Source: Candidatus Villigracilaceae bacterium
Lineage (GTDB): Bacteria; Chloroflexota; Anaerolineae; Anaerolineales; Villigracilaceae
Direction: 5' to 3'
Length of the DNA stretch: 56,344 nt
NCBI GenBank assembly: GCA_026645935.1
Contig: JAPKMP010000022.1
Span: 1 to 56,344 of the forward strand
The notes beneath the pieces were generated by a model. That model saw only the letters and a program-made list of their open reading frames with translations. It had not been told where the DNA came from and did no database searches. The number at the start of each line of letters is the position of its first letter. Within the stretch, counting starts at the first letter, position 1. Below are positions 16,552-23,680 of the stretch, piece after piece. The position numbers and the translations under genes were made by a program.

Positions 16552-16573
16552 AACTCCGAGTTTCCTCGGAGTT
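16552..16573 (-). terminator. Terminator of the DUF4258-DUF2283 pair
   Basis: 'AACTCCGAG' (16552-16560) and 'CTCGGAGTT' (16565-16573) form a perfect 9-bp stem with a four-base loop. On the minus strand it is followed by a T-rich run, six bases after the DUF2283 stop. Confidence 0.85.
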
Positions 16574-16579
16574 CACTTC

Positions 16580-16786
16580 TTATCCTGCCACAGGCGCAAC
16601 TTGATATTCGATCTTGCTTGGCACACTCACCCGCCGCGAAGCATCGAGTATTTCCAATGAGACGAGATTTCCGCTCTTGTCATAATCTAGAATCACGCCT
16701 GGCTTATCCTCATCACTCTCGGCGACAGGGGTGTCTGTGAAAATCACAGTCAAGGTGTCAGTTTCGCGATCATAAATGACTTTCAT
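16580..16786 (-). CDS. DUF2283 protein (probable antitoxin)
   Basis: A 68 aa DUF2283 protein with the family pattern 'KVIYDRETDTLTVIF', 'PGVILDYDKSGNLVSLEILDASRRV'. DUF2283 genes commonly form two-gene units with DUF4258 or similar small basic proteins and are suspected antitoxins; direct evidence for the family is thin. It starts three bases after the stop of the DUF4258 gene and is followed by a clean terminator. Confidence 0.88.
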   Translation of the reverse strand: MKVIYDRETDTLTVIFTDTPVAESDEDKPGVILDYDKSGNLVSLEILDASRRVSVPSKIEYQVAPVAG

Positions 16787-16789
16787 GGC

Positions 16790-17068
16790 TTATCTCCAAT
16801 ACTTTTCGATCTTGCTCGTTCGATAAACAGTAACCACAAACGGCGGGACAGGTTCAATATCTACAAAGACGCGTAGCAAGTATGTTTTCGGTGGTTCGCC
16901 CATGCCAATTTTTGATTGGTAAACTGCCCGCCCATCTCGAACCATTTCTGTCTGCTCAGGCTCTGCCAAAACCGTTCTTACATCTTCCTGAGTGATTTCA
17001 CGCCGCACCATTTCCTTCAACGCGTGATCGGTGAACACAAAATCAAGGATCGGCTCAAGGCTCGGCAT
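16790..17068 (-). CDS. DUF4258 protein (probable toxin)
   Basis: A 92 aa DUF4258 protein: 'FVFTDHALKEMVRREITQEDVRTVLAEPEQ', 'GRAVYQSKIG', 'TYLLRVFVD' and 'VVTVYRTSKIEKYWR', the usual small RelE/BrnT-like toxin layout. The true start is the ATG at 17066-17068. A much longer open frame (to 17377) exists only because a frameshifted DUF559 remnant upstream happens to read in frame, giving an artificial fusion. A TATACT at 17079-17084 (minus strand) ends ten bases before the ATG, so the message would have almost no leader. The pairing with DUF2283 suggests a toxin-antitoxin module; activity is not shown. Confidence 0.83.
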   Translation of the reverse strand: MPSLEPILDFVFTDHALKEMVRREITQEDVRTVLAEPEQTEMVRDGRAVYQSKIGMGEPPKTYLLRVFVDIEPVPPFVVTVYRTSKIEKYWR

Positions 17069-17091
17069 AGATAACCAAAGTATAGCACAGT

Positions 17092-17440
17092 CTAATGACC
17101 CATTTCCTGTGCCGCAATCAATTGTTTGATTTTCCCCACCACCGCGGGACAATTCCCTCATCACCTCATCATTCCCAAACCTGACCACCGTCAACCCCAT
17201 CTCGCTCAGCACCTTCTCCCGCCGTTTATCTTCCTCTTTCTGTAAATCGTGGATGTCGCCATCGACCTCCACAACCAGCCCCGCTTGATGACAATAAAAA
17301 TCGACAATGAATCCCTGAATGACCTGCTGCCTCCGAAAGTGGACTCCCAACTTATTCGCCCGCAATTCTTCCCACACGCTTCGCAGTTTTCTCGGCGGGA
17401 GTCATGCCATGCCGCAGTTCTTTTGCGCGCAATTTTTGTC
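17092..17440 (-). pseudogene. Near-full-length frameshifted DUF559 gene (copy 4)
   Basis: Covers almost the whole DUF559 gene. The 'MTPAEK' opening and the 'RFRRQQ', 'VDFYCHQAGLVVEVDGDIHDL' and 'RFGNDEV' elements are recognisable, but in different frames. At least one shift falls after 'MTPAEK', and one inserted G in the C-terminal part (around 17147) gives 'SRGGGENQ'. The original C-terminus read 'GKIKQLIAAQEMGH' with TAG at 17092-17094. Confidence 0.88.
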
Positions 17441-17454
17441 AATTTGAGTTGAGG

Positions 17455-17460
17455 TAAAAT
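17455..17460 (+). promoter_or_regulatory. -10 box of brnTA (near-leaderless)
   Basis: TAAAAT, six bases before the brnT ATG. No good -35 is visible at 16-18 bp. The same spacing and nearly the same context (GGTAAAATA..TCCATG) occur before the dcm gene at 23409-23414 on the other strand. Confidence 0.55.
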
Positions 17461-17466
17461 ATATCC

Positions 17467-17760
17467 ATGAGATCCGAGTGGGATTCCACCAAAGCCGAAA
17501 ATAATATTCGGAAACATGATGTCAGTTTCGATGAGGCTGTGACTGTTTTCAAAGACCCGCTGGCATTTATCTTCGATGATGAAGCCCACTCCGAAGAAGA
17601 ACACCGCGAAATTATCATCGGAATGTCAGCTTTGCGAAGGATGCTTTTGGTCTGCTTTGTGGAGAGATTGCAAGATATTGTACGAATTATCAGCGCCCGC
17701 CCAGCGACCCATCAGGAAATAAAAGATTATGAAGAAAACGCCCACAACCAAACCCCGTAA
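17467..17760 (+). CDS. brnT: BrnT toxin
   Basis: A 97 aa BrnT (DUF497) RelE-fold RNase: 'EWDSTKAENNIRKHDVSFDEAVTVFKDP', 'IFDDEAHSEEEHREIIIGMSA', 'RRMLLVCFVER', 'IVRIISARPATHQEIKDYEE'. These are the family's defining segments. BrnT cleaves RNA and is held by BrnA. The downstream antitoxin gene overlaps by 32 bases. A TAAAAT box sits six bases before the ATG. Upstream is DUF559 copy 4, downstream the intact DUF559 gene in convergent orientation. Confidence 0.93.
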   Translation: MRSEWDSTKAENNIRKHDVSFDEAVTVFKDPLAFIFDDEAHSEEEHREIIIGMSALRRMLLVCFVERLQDIVRIISARPATHQEIKDYEENAHNQTP

Positions 17761-17965
17761 AGTTCAGGAAATGGCTTCTGAATATCGCTTTGACTATAAA
17801 AAGGCAAAGCCCAACCGTTTTGCTACGCGGATGAAAGACGAGCCGTTGATTGTGATGATCGAGCCAGACATCGCAAAAGTTTTTACTTCAGCTGAGCAGG
17901 TCAATAAAGCATTGCGAGCTTTGATCTCTGCCATGCCAAAAGAACTTCTAGAAACCACAAAGTGA
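17729..17965 (+). CDS. brnA: BrnA-type antitoxin
   Basis: A 78 aa small basic protein with 'SEYRFDYKKAKPNRFATRM' and a C-terminal ribbon-helix-helix-like 'EQVNKALRALISAMPKEL'. This pattern is the usual partner of BrnT. I use the ATG at 17729, inside brnT, because an AGGAAA lies upstream; an internal ATG at 17771 is a weaker alternative. It is expected to bind BrnT and repress the operon. Confidence 0.83.
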   Translation: MKKTPTTKPRKVQEMASEYRFDYKKAKPNRFATRMKDEPLIVMIEPDIAKVFTSAEQVNKALRALISAMPKELLETTK

Positions 17966-17968
17966 TCA

Positions 17969-17997
17969 AAAAGAGCGTCTCATGTGGGCGCTCTTTT
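17969..17997. terminator. Bidirectional terminator between brnTA and DUF559
   Basis: 'AAAAGAGCG' (17969-17977) pairs with 'CGCTCTTTT' (17989-17997) with an 11-base loop; A- and T-runs on both sides let it work for both convergent genes. The last two bases overlap the DUF559 stop codon. Confidence 0.88.
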
Positions 17998-18364
17998 ATT
18001 TTCCAATAAGTTCCTTTATCTTCCCCACCACCGCGGACACATCCCTCACAACCTCATCATTCCCAAAGCGGACAATCCTTAACCCCATCTCAGTCAACAC
18101 CTTCTCCCGCCTCTCATCTTCCTCTTTCTGCAAGTCGTGGATGTCTCCATCCACTTCCACAACCAACCCCGCTTGGTGACAATAGTAATCTACAATGAAC
18201 CCTTCAATAATCTGTTGCCGTCTAAATCGAACGCCCAGCTTATTGGCGCGGATTTGCTGCCAGAGTAATTTTTCAGCAGGGGTCATTTCACGTCGTAACT
18301 CTTTTGCGCGTTCGAGCTTTGCTTTGGTAACTGCTTGTTCGGTGACAATATTTTTGATCGGCAT
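17996..18364 (-). CDS. DUF559 endonuclease-domain protein (intact parent copy)
   Basis: A 122 aa DUF559 protein, a Vsr-like PD-(D/E)XK nuclease family. Landmarks are 'RREMTPAEKLLWQQIRANKLG', 'RFRRQQIIEGFIVDYYCHQAGLVVEVDGDIHDLQ' (catalytic D and E-V-D), 'ERREKVLTEMG' and 'RIVRFGNDEVV'. This is the only intact copy; four well-preserved and one decayed 3'-end copies follow in its reading direction over the next 4 kb, each beyond a toxin-antitoxin-type cassette. The cellular role of the family is not known; a nuclease role in DNA repair or mobility is plausible. Confidence 0.92.
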   Translation of the reverse strand: MPIKNIVTEQAVTKAKLERAKELRREMTPAEKLLWQQIRANKLGVRFRRQQIIEGFIVDYYCHQAGLVVEVDGDIHDLQKEEDERREKVLTEMGLRIVRFGNDEVVRDVSAVVGKIKELIGK

Positions 18365-18406
18365 GGTTTGATTCTAATTCAGAACAAAGAGCAAACCTCT
18401 CCCCAG

Positions 18407-18511
18407 CCCTCTCCTAAAGGAGAGGGAGCTAGACCCATCCCAGCCAAAGCAGATACCCAACCATCAGAAGTCATCCCGACCAGCAGGCACCCCTTCCCTT
18501 AAGGGAAGGGG
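18407..18511. repeat. Two C-rich palindromes
   Basis: A 20-bp palindrome at 18407-18426 ('CCCTCTCC' TAAA 'GGAGAGGG') and a perfect 22-bp palindrome at 18490-18511 (arms 'CCCCTTCCCTT'). They flank the Vsr end of the restriction-modification operon; a related one lies at 23549-23570 at the other end. Confidence 0.8.
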
Positions 18512-18584
18512 ACGGGGGAAAGGTCCCCCTCACCCCAATCACCGACAGATCCCTCCCCCGTTTGGATTGGAATGTATCCACAAG

Positions 18585-19004
18585 TTATCTTGAATCTTCC
18601 AAATAACCTTTTATCAGTTTAAGTTTCTTGCTATATCTTTTCTTTTCAATCTCACATTCCCAAATTCTGACAACTTTCCACCCGTCTTGTCTTAACGCCT
18701 TGTTCACCTTTTTATCTCGTGCTTGGTTACGCTCAATCTTTTCTTTCCAAAATCCTTTTTTCAGGCTATCCCTTGGCTTTAAGCAAGTATGACCATGCCA
18801 AAAACAGCCATCTACGAAAACAACCAGCCGACTCTTTGGAAAAACAAAATCAGGCTTACCCAACAAAGCCTGATTTCTTCGCCAACCAATAATTTCATAT
18901 TCCCTAAAAAGCCGTATTGTTGCAACTTCGGTGGTTTCATTTCCTTTCGACCGAATTGCGCTCATTATCTTGGAACGTTTTGCTTTTGAAACAAAATCGG
19001 TCAT
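18585..19004 (-). CDS. vsr: Vsr-type very-short-patch/restriction endonuclease
   Basis: A 139 aa Vsr family nuclease: 'MSAIRSKGNETTEVATIRLF', 'GWRRNQALLGKPDFVFPKSRLVVFVDGCFWHGH' (catalytic Asp and the zinc/His-bearing 'DGCFWHGH') and 'WKEKIERNQARDKKVNKALRQDGWKVVRIWECEI'. Classical Vsr nicks T:G mismatches made by deamination at Dcm sites; in systems with MutL/MORC-like ATPases, Vsr proteins are predicted restriction enzymes. It is the last gene of an operon whose first gene is a C5 methyltransferase, 9 bp downstream of the receiver-HEPN gene. Confidence 0.94.
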   Translation of the reverse strand: MTDFVSKAKRSKIMSAIRSKGNETTEVATIRLFREYEIIGWRRNQALLGKPDFVFPKSRLVVFVDGCFWHGHTCLKPRDSLKKGFWKEKIERNQARDKKVNKALRQDGWKVVRIWECEIEKKRYSKKLKLIKGYLEDSR

Positions 19005-19013
19005 GAAGGGATG

Positions 19014-19856
19014 TTAGAGTAGTTCAAGAAGCTCAATGAGGTTTTTATGATGTTTTCGAAGGTCATTGCGGATTTTTACAAAGGTTGCATCTTCAAGCGC
19101 AATAGGCTCTGCTTTTGAAGTTTTCTTTTTGATTACAAGACCTGAATCTGTAACTTCTGTTTTCTGATGTGCAACCGCATTTCGGACTTCAACAACCTCT
19201 TCCTTGAAATCCTTAAATATTTTATTGCACTCATCAATTCTTTTTATCTTTGCTTCATCCTTTTTAGGCAACTTGCTCATCCATTCACTTAAGTCGTTCA
19301 GTATGCCCTTTAATATGTCTACTTTTCTGCCAAAATCAATCGGGGCATTATGATCGTGGAAGAATCTTTTTGAAAATGTATACCCTTCTCGTTGAGTAAA
19401 GCACAGCCCTAACAAATCTGTGACAATCCCTTCCAGTTCGATTGCATCAGCCACAATCCAGCCACGAACACCTGATGGGTCGGATGAACGCCAAAGCTTT
19501 AGTTCTATCAATTCCCTGATTCTGGTTTCCGCGTCTTGTTTGTGAACATAAAACACCCCATCAAATAACGTAGCAGGTAACTCATTTTCTGAATAAAAAA
19601 CTATATCTTGATAACAACCACTATTTCTAATGTCTTTTATAATTTCATCACCATTCTTTTTGTTGAGCCTGTAATCAATTACAATTAATTCTATAGCCCT
19701 ATTCTTAACGTCATCCAGAACATTTTTCTCGTCAGGGCGCATTATTATGTTTAGCTCAAACCCCTTTTTGTCAAGCCATCCTTTCAAACTCATTGCAAGA
19801 GCCTCAATCAACAAGCGTCGATCATCGACCCAAAGCATAAGGAAATCTGTTTTCAT
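19014..19856 (-). CDS. Receiver-domain protein with C-terminal HEPN-like RNase motif
   Basis: A ~280 aa protein. Residues ~1-115 form a response-regulator receiver: acidic pocket 'LWVDDRR', phosphoacceptor Asp in 'LIVIDYRLN', Ser in 'IVFYSEN' and Lys in 'YVHKQD', so the canonical residues are present. The C-terminal ~160 residues are helical and contain 'EEVVEVRNAVAHQKTEV'. R-N-A-V-A-H matches the R-x4-H catalytic motif of HEPN RNases, which are common effectors in toxin-antitoxin and abortive-infection systems. ATG 19856 is preferred, with GAGGG six bases upstream. The gene lies eight bases after the stop of the kinase-like ATPase gene, its likely signalling partner. The RNase role is inferred. 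Confidence 0.75.
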   Translation of the reverse strand: MKTDFLMLWVDDRRLLIEALAMSLKGWLDKKGFELNIIMRPDEKNVLDDVKNRAIELIVIDYRLNKKNGDEIIKDIRNSGCYQDIVFYSENELPATLFDGVFYVHKQDAETRIRELIELKLWRSSDPSGVRGWIVADAIELEGIVTDLLGLCFTQREGYTFSKRFFHDHNAPIDFGRKVDILKGILNDLSEWMSKLPKKDEAKIKRIDECNKIFKDFKEEVVEVRNAVAHQKTEVTDSGLVIKKKTSKAEPIALEDATFVKIRNDLRKHHKNLIELLELL

Positions 19857-19864
19857 ATTTGCCC

Positions 19865-22207
19865 TCACTTTTTCTTGAATGTCAATAAGAACTCTGCGCC
19901 TTGCTCAGAGTCGTCATTAAATACAATATCGCCATCCATCTCATTCATGATTTTTTGGGAATGATAGAGTCCAAGACCTGATCCGTCGGTAGTAGTAAAA
20001 CCAATTTGAAAAAGGGAAGATATATTTTTGCGCGGAATACCTTTCCCATCATCTTTAAAGCTTACAACTAAAGCATCATCTGTACAATCAACAACTATTA
20101 CGTCTATTCTTTTTGTTTTTTGTTTACGAGAATTACTTATTAAATTGTCAAGCACAATGCTTACATTAATCGGGGCGAATTGTGTCTCAAATTTAGCGTC
20201 TTTCGACGCGTCAAAACTAATTATAATTTTTTGCTTATATGGATCTTCCTCGTAGCCACCATATACTACAAGTAAATACTGTTTGATATAGGCAACTAAA
20301 TCAGCGTTGATTTCTTCTGCATCGCCACGGAAATTTGCGCGAGTAGTCAGGCGGCTTGTTGTCAAGATTTTCCTGGCTAAATAATTGATTCTTTCGAGAA
20401 TTGCTTGGAACTCTTCCCTTTTCATTGGCTTACCATCGTCTTTTACAATGGATAGTAAATTAAATGAGAATTGCTCAATGATTCTTGCATCTTGTTTTAT
20501 GCTGTGGTGCAATTCAATAACATGCTCAACATCTGTCGAAAGAGCAGATGTTAAGAAGAGATTTTGAGTTGAGATATTCTCAACTTTGTTTTCAGCATCT
20601 TGTGCTTGTTCTTTTGCTTCTCTTGCCTTTTCTTCCGCCTTTTCTGCTCGTTTGCGTTCTCTTTCGGTCTCTGCTTCAGCTTCTTCTTTTGCCCTTGCAA
20701 GTATAGCTACTTGCTTTTTCGCGCGTTTAATTTCTTTATCAAGCTCATTACTTCCCTGTTCTGATGCAATTCTTTCAAGGTTTTTCAACAAAGACGTAAC
20801 ACTCTCCGCAGACCTGTTCTCTAAAATATTCAGAACATCTTTGTTGTAATTAATAAGAACAACATCTTTTGATTGAGTGAGTTTGACAATAAGGTCAAAC
20901 GTAAGCTGCCTTTGCTCCGCGCTATCTGGGTCCGAGAGCTCAGGAAAATCCCCACCAATTCCAAATTTTGTTAAGTTGACAACAAAATTTTCTAGTCGTT
21001 TTAATGCATATTCAGAAAATAAATCTATTAAGGCGTCAAATGCCTCATTTTTTATAAGTCCACCATCACGGCTACTTGTTTCTTGAAATTCAGTATTTCT
21101 CCCGTTGATTTCTATTCTTCCAGAGAGTTCACGTGAGCCTAAGTTTCTGAAAATCCCTTGCTGTTTTCTTCGATCAAGTCCTAATGCATCATTTTTTGCG
21201 TCACCATAGGGGTGAATCCTAAAGCCGTTTTTATAAAGAAAGACAGAACCGTATTGAACATGGGGTAATCCCATCCGCCGAGTAAAAGCAACTTTCGCTG
21301 CTCTGTTCATATGAAAAAGGTTTATCTGAATATCAAATAATATATCTTTGTATGGATTGTGCTCTATTAGTTCATACACAAGTGTGCCGCGATCATTCAA
21401 TTTTGTAAATAGTAATTCTCCATCCCTGTCAATCTCTAATTGTATTTGTGTTGTTTTAAGTTCTAACGCCTCAAACAGAAAATTCCTTATCGGACCATTG
21501 ACAATCCCCCAAGGCTCGTCAGGTTTATTCTTTTGAAGTTCTTTGTCTTCATCTTGTTCGTCAGGAGCGGTAAGGAGAATTGTAAATTTTTCAGAGTCAT
21601 TTTCTTGATGCGGGTTGATTAGTCGCTCAAGTGATTGTCGCAACTTGAGAAGTTTTTCTCTATTCCAATCTTTATTTCTCAACTCGGAAATTTCAAGAAC
21701 TGTCCCGTGTTGCAATTTTGGCACTGATATATCGCTAGATTGAGTTAACTGAGCCTTGATAGTACGAAATTCTACAGTGGGGTCTTTCTCAAAATCGCTC
21801 CAGTCAACGTCAAGAATATTCCAGCTTTCTGTTCGCTTTTTTCTCGTTATTAATTTGAGGTTGACTCCTAGCCTATCGCATGAAAAACGCCCGATTCCTT
21901 TTGCTCCTGCAAAAATACGCTTGGGGTTTATCTTGTCACGGTAATCTTGTTCTAGTTTCCTAGCAGAATATGCAACAAAAAGCCATTTGTTTTTAAGATC
22001 ATCTTCGTCCATACCCTCGCCATTATCTTTGATGATAATGCGGGGGTTTTCCGATTTTAGTCCCTCAAAAATAATTTCCACTTCGCGTGCATTTGCGTCA
22101 AAAGCATTTTTGACAAGTTCATATACTGCAATGAAATCATCTGTGATGAGTTCCTTGCCAATTATATTTTTTAATGCTGAGCTGATTTTGAAGGTGACGT
22201 TACTCAT
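19865..22207 (-). CDS. MORC/MutL-like GHKL ATPase with C-terminal histidine-kinase-type ATPase domain
   Basis: A 780 aa protein with two GHKL folds. The N-terminal one is Hsp90/MutL/MORC-like: 'AVYELVKNAFDANA' (Asn of motif I), 'IIIKDNGEGMDEDDL' (motif II) and 'GAKGIGRFSCDRLG' (motif III), followed by an S5-like middle domain. A charged coiled coil (residues ~480-545, 'AKEEAEAETERERKRAEK') leads to a kinase-like module: a possible H-box 'EHVIELHHSIKQDA', N-box 'VLDNLISNSRKQ', 'FKDDGKGIP', 'LFQIGFTTTDGSGLGLYHS'. It overlaps dcm by eight bases and precedes the receiver-HEPN gene. MORC/MutL-type ATPases in restriction-modification operons are known; the added kinase domain makes this one unusual. 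Confidence 0.85.
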   Translation of the reverse strand: MSNVTFKISSALKNIIGKELITDDFIAVYELVKNAFDANAREVEIIFEGLKSENPRIIIKDNGEGMDEDDLKNKWLFVAYSARKLEQDYRDKINPKRIFAGAKGIGRFSCDRLGVNLKLITRKKRTESWNILDVDWSDFEKDPTVEFRTIKAQLTQSSDISVPKLQHGTVLEISELRNKDWNREKLLKLRQSLERLINPHQENDSEKFTILLTAPDEQDEDKELQKNKPDEPWGIVNGPIRNFLFEALELKTTQIQLEIDRDGELLFTKLNDRGTLVYELIEHNPYKDILFDIQINLFHMNRAAKVAFTRRMGLPHVQYGSVFLYKNGFRIHPYGDAKNDALGLDRRKQQGIFRNLGSRELSGRIEINGRNTEFQETSSRDGGLIKNEAFDALIDLFSEYALKRLENFVVNLTKFGIGGDFPELSDPDSAEQRQLTFDLIVKLTQSKDVVLINYNKDVLNILENRSAESVTSLLKNLERIASEQGSNELDKEIKRAKKQVAILARAKEEAEAETERERKRAEKAEEKAREAKEQAQDAENKVENISTQNLFLTSALSTDVEHVIELHHSIKQDARIIEQFSFNLLSIVKDDGKPMKREEFQAILERINYLARKILTTSRLTTRANFRGDAEEINADLVAYIKQYLLVVYGGYEEDPYKQKIIISFDASKDAKFETQFAPINVSIVLDNLISNSRKQKTKRIDVIVVDCTDDALVVSFKDDGKGIPRKNISSLFQIGFTTTDGSGLGLYHSQKIMNEMDGDIVFNDDSEQGAEFLLTFKKK

Positions 22208-23402
22208 TTTTTAAAGCTTTTTTGATAGCAAGCCCAACTTGTTCAGCAAACAATGGCGGGACAGCATTACCTACTTGGGTGTATCGCGGGGTTTGTTTTA
22301 CCCTTCTTGGTCCACCAGTGGTGTATGGACCTTTGAATTCAAACCAATCAGGAAAGGTCTGGAGCCTTGCACACTCGCGGACTGTCATTACCCTTGGCTC
22401 AGAGTAATGAACAAAGTCGTCGGGAATAGTTGTAATAGTCAAAGAAGGTTGTCCAGGGTCAAGGACAGTTACATTTCTCTTTTTAATCCCATATTCTGCC
22501 CTTGCTTCACCCATAATCCGCTTGTTGCGCGGGGCTTCTTCAAGCAAGTAACTGAAAACTTTTTCAGCGTCTTCTGTATGGTTTACGAATCGATGACTAT
22601 CTGGCATGTAAGTTTCCTTGCCAGGAATTCGCAGGTATTTTTGCAAATTGGTTTTCGCTTTCGATGAAACTCCCGACATAAAACCGTTTGTGTCAGGGCA
22701 GGCATCCACGCCATGCTTGCTTTCAAGGTCTGAAAGGGCATGATAAGTTGTAGCCTTTGCGGGAAGTCCGTTTGATTTCAAAAACTCAGTACGTCCATCA
22801 AATAAGTTTTGGAAAATCTTGTCCGCTAAACCTTCGCGCGTTGCAATCACAATAAAGCGTTTCCTGCGTTGTGGAACGCCAAATTCCGACATGTCAATAA
22901 TTTCGCCCCTAGCATCGGTATAGCCTAATTCATGTAATTTGCTAATCACAATTTCAGAATATGCCCGCTTGCCATTTCTTTTTGCGTTCGAAAACTTCAC
23001 AGTAAAACCGTAAACATTTTCAAACATAATGACACGGGGTTTAACAAGCTCGACAAATTTCAAGTATGAATGAATCAACCTGTTTCGCTTGTCCGTAGCG
23101 CGGCGTTCACCAACAAGTGAAAACCCTTGGCATGGCGGTCCGCCAACAACAAGGTCAACTGTGCCTTGCAGTGACTTCAATTCACTTTCTTTATTTTTCA
23201 GAAGGGTATCAATATTCCAGTTTTTTGCTGGAAGCCAAGGAGCCCACTTGAAATGTTTATGCGTATCGATAAGATTGTATTTCAGGGTTGAAAAAGCATC
23301 TGGATTTTTCTCAACAGCAAATAAACCTTGTAGCCCCGCTTTGTGCAGACCAAGGCTGATTCCACCGCAACCAGCGAATAAATCAACATATCTGACTGTC
23401 AT
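22200..23402 (-). CDS. dcm: DNA (cytosine-5) methyltransferase
   Basis: A 400 aa C5 methyltransferase with all major motifs: 'YVDLFAGCGGISLGL' (I, AdoMet), 'VVGGPPCQGFSLVG' (IV, catalytic Cys), 'IMFENVYGF' (VI), 'FGVPQRRKRFIVIA' (VIII) and 'YTQVGNAVPP' (X). The target-recognition region lies at residues ~220-320; specificity cannot be read. It protects self DNA and is the first gene of the Dcm-ATPase-receiver/HEPN-Vsr operon. A TAAAAT box ends six bases before the ATG, suggesting a leaderless message. The operon is AT-richer than its surroundings, consistent with transfer. Confidence 0.95.
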   Translation of the reverse strand: MTVRYVDLFAGCGGISLGLHKAGLQGLFAVEKNPDAFSTLKYNLIDTHKHFKWAPWLPAKNWNIDTLLKNKESELKSLQGTVDLVVGGPPCQGFSLVGERRATDKRNRLIHSYLKFVELVKPRVIMFENVYGFTVKFSNAKRNGKRAYSEIVISKLHELGYTDARGEIIDMSEFGVPQRRKRFIVIATREGLADKIFQNLFDGRTEFLKSNGLPAKATTYHALSDLESKHGVDACPDTNGFMSGVSSKAKTNLQKYLRIPGKETYMPDSHRFVNHTEDAEKVFSYLLEEAPRNKRIMGEARAEYGIKKRNVTVLDPGQPSLTITTIPDDFVHYSEPRVMTVRECARLQTFPDWFEFKGPYTTGGPRRVKQTPRYTQVGNAVPPLFAEQVGLAIKKALKNE

Positions 23403-23458
23403 GGAGGTATTTTACCCTAATTCTAGAACCGATTTTCTGCTTTCAACTCAACCGTCAC

Positions 23459-23477
23459 AGTCCGCTTCGAGCGGACT
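23459..23477. repeat. Perfect hairpin AGTCCGCT / AGCGGACT
   Basis: Eight-base-pair stem with TCG loop, upstream of dcm. It is followed by 'TAGCCCG...CGGGCTA' (23487-23517), whose right part belongs to the direct repeat described next. Confidence 0.7.
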
Positions 23478-23503
23478 TCGTAAAAATAGCCCGGGTGATT
23501 CAT

Positions 23504-23545
23504 CCCCGTGCGGGCTACCAGCCTAGCACCCACACCTCGAAACAG
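23504..23545. repeat. Left direct repeat flanking the NB-ARC gene
   Basis: Starts 'CCCCGTGCGGGCTA' and continues 'CAGC.TAGCAC' and 'CCTCGAAAC'. The same ordered blocks recur at 27598-27640 with a few substitutions, in the same orientation, on the other side of the NB-ARC gene. Confidence 0.75.
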
Positions 23546-23548
23546 GCT

Positions 23549-23570
23549 CCCCTTCCCAATTGGAAAGGGG
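23549..23570. repeat. C-rich imperfect palindrome
   Basis: 'CCCCTTCC' CAATTG-type centre 'GAAAGGGG'. It is the same class as the palindromes at 18407-18511; together they bracket the restriction-modification operon. Confidence 0.65.
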
Positions 23571-23680
23571 GCGGGGGGTTAGTTCTATTTGCAAAAGAAT
23601 AAATCTTTCAAGCGAGCCGTTATACACCAATAAAAACCCTCCCCATCACCATCTCTTACCACGTCCGTTTAGCAACATTA

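Noticed and set aside
16790-17377. Annotation as a genuine DUF559-DUF4258 fusion protein
   Set aside because: The DUF559 part is truncated and frameshifted, and the DUF4258 gene has its own ATG, promoter-like box and partner gene.
13925-18364. Interpretation of the toxin-antitoxin array as an integron cassette array
   Set aside because: The separators are recognisable DUF559 coding remnants of variable length, not attC-type imperfect palindromes, and no integron integrase is in the window.
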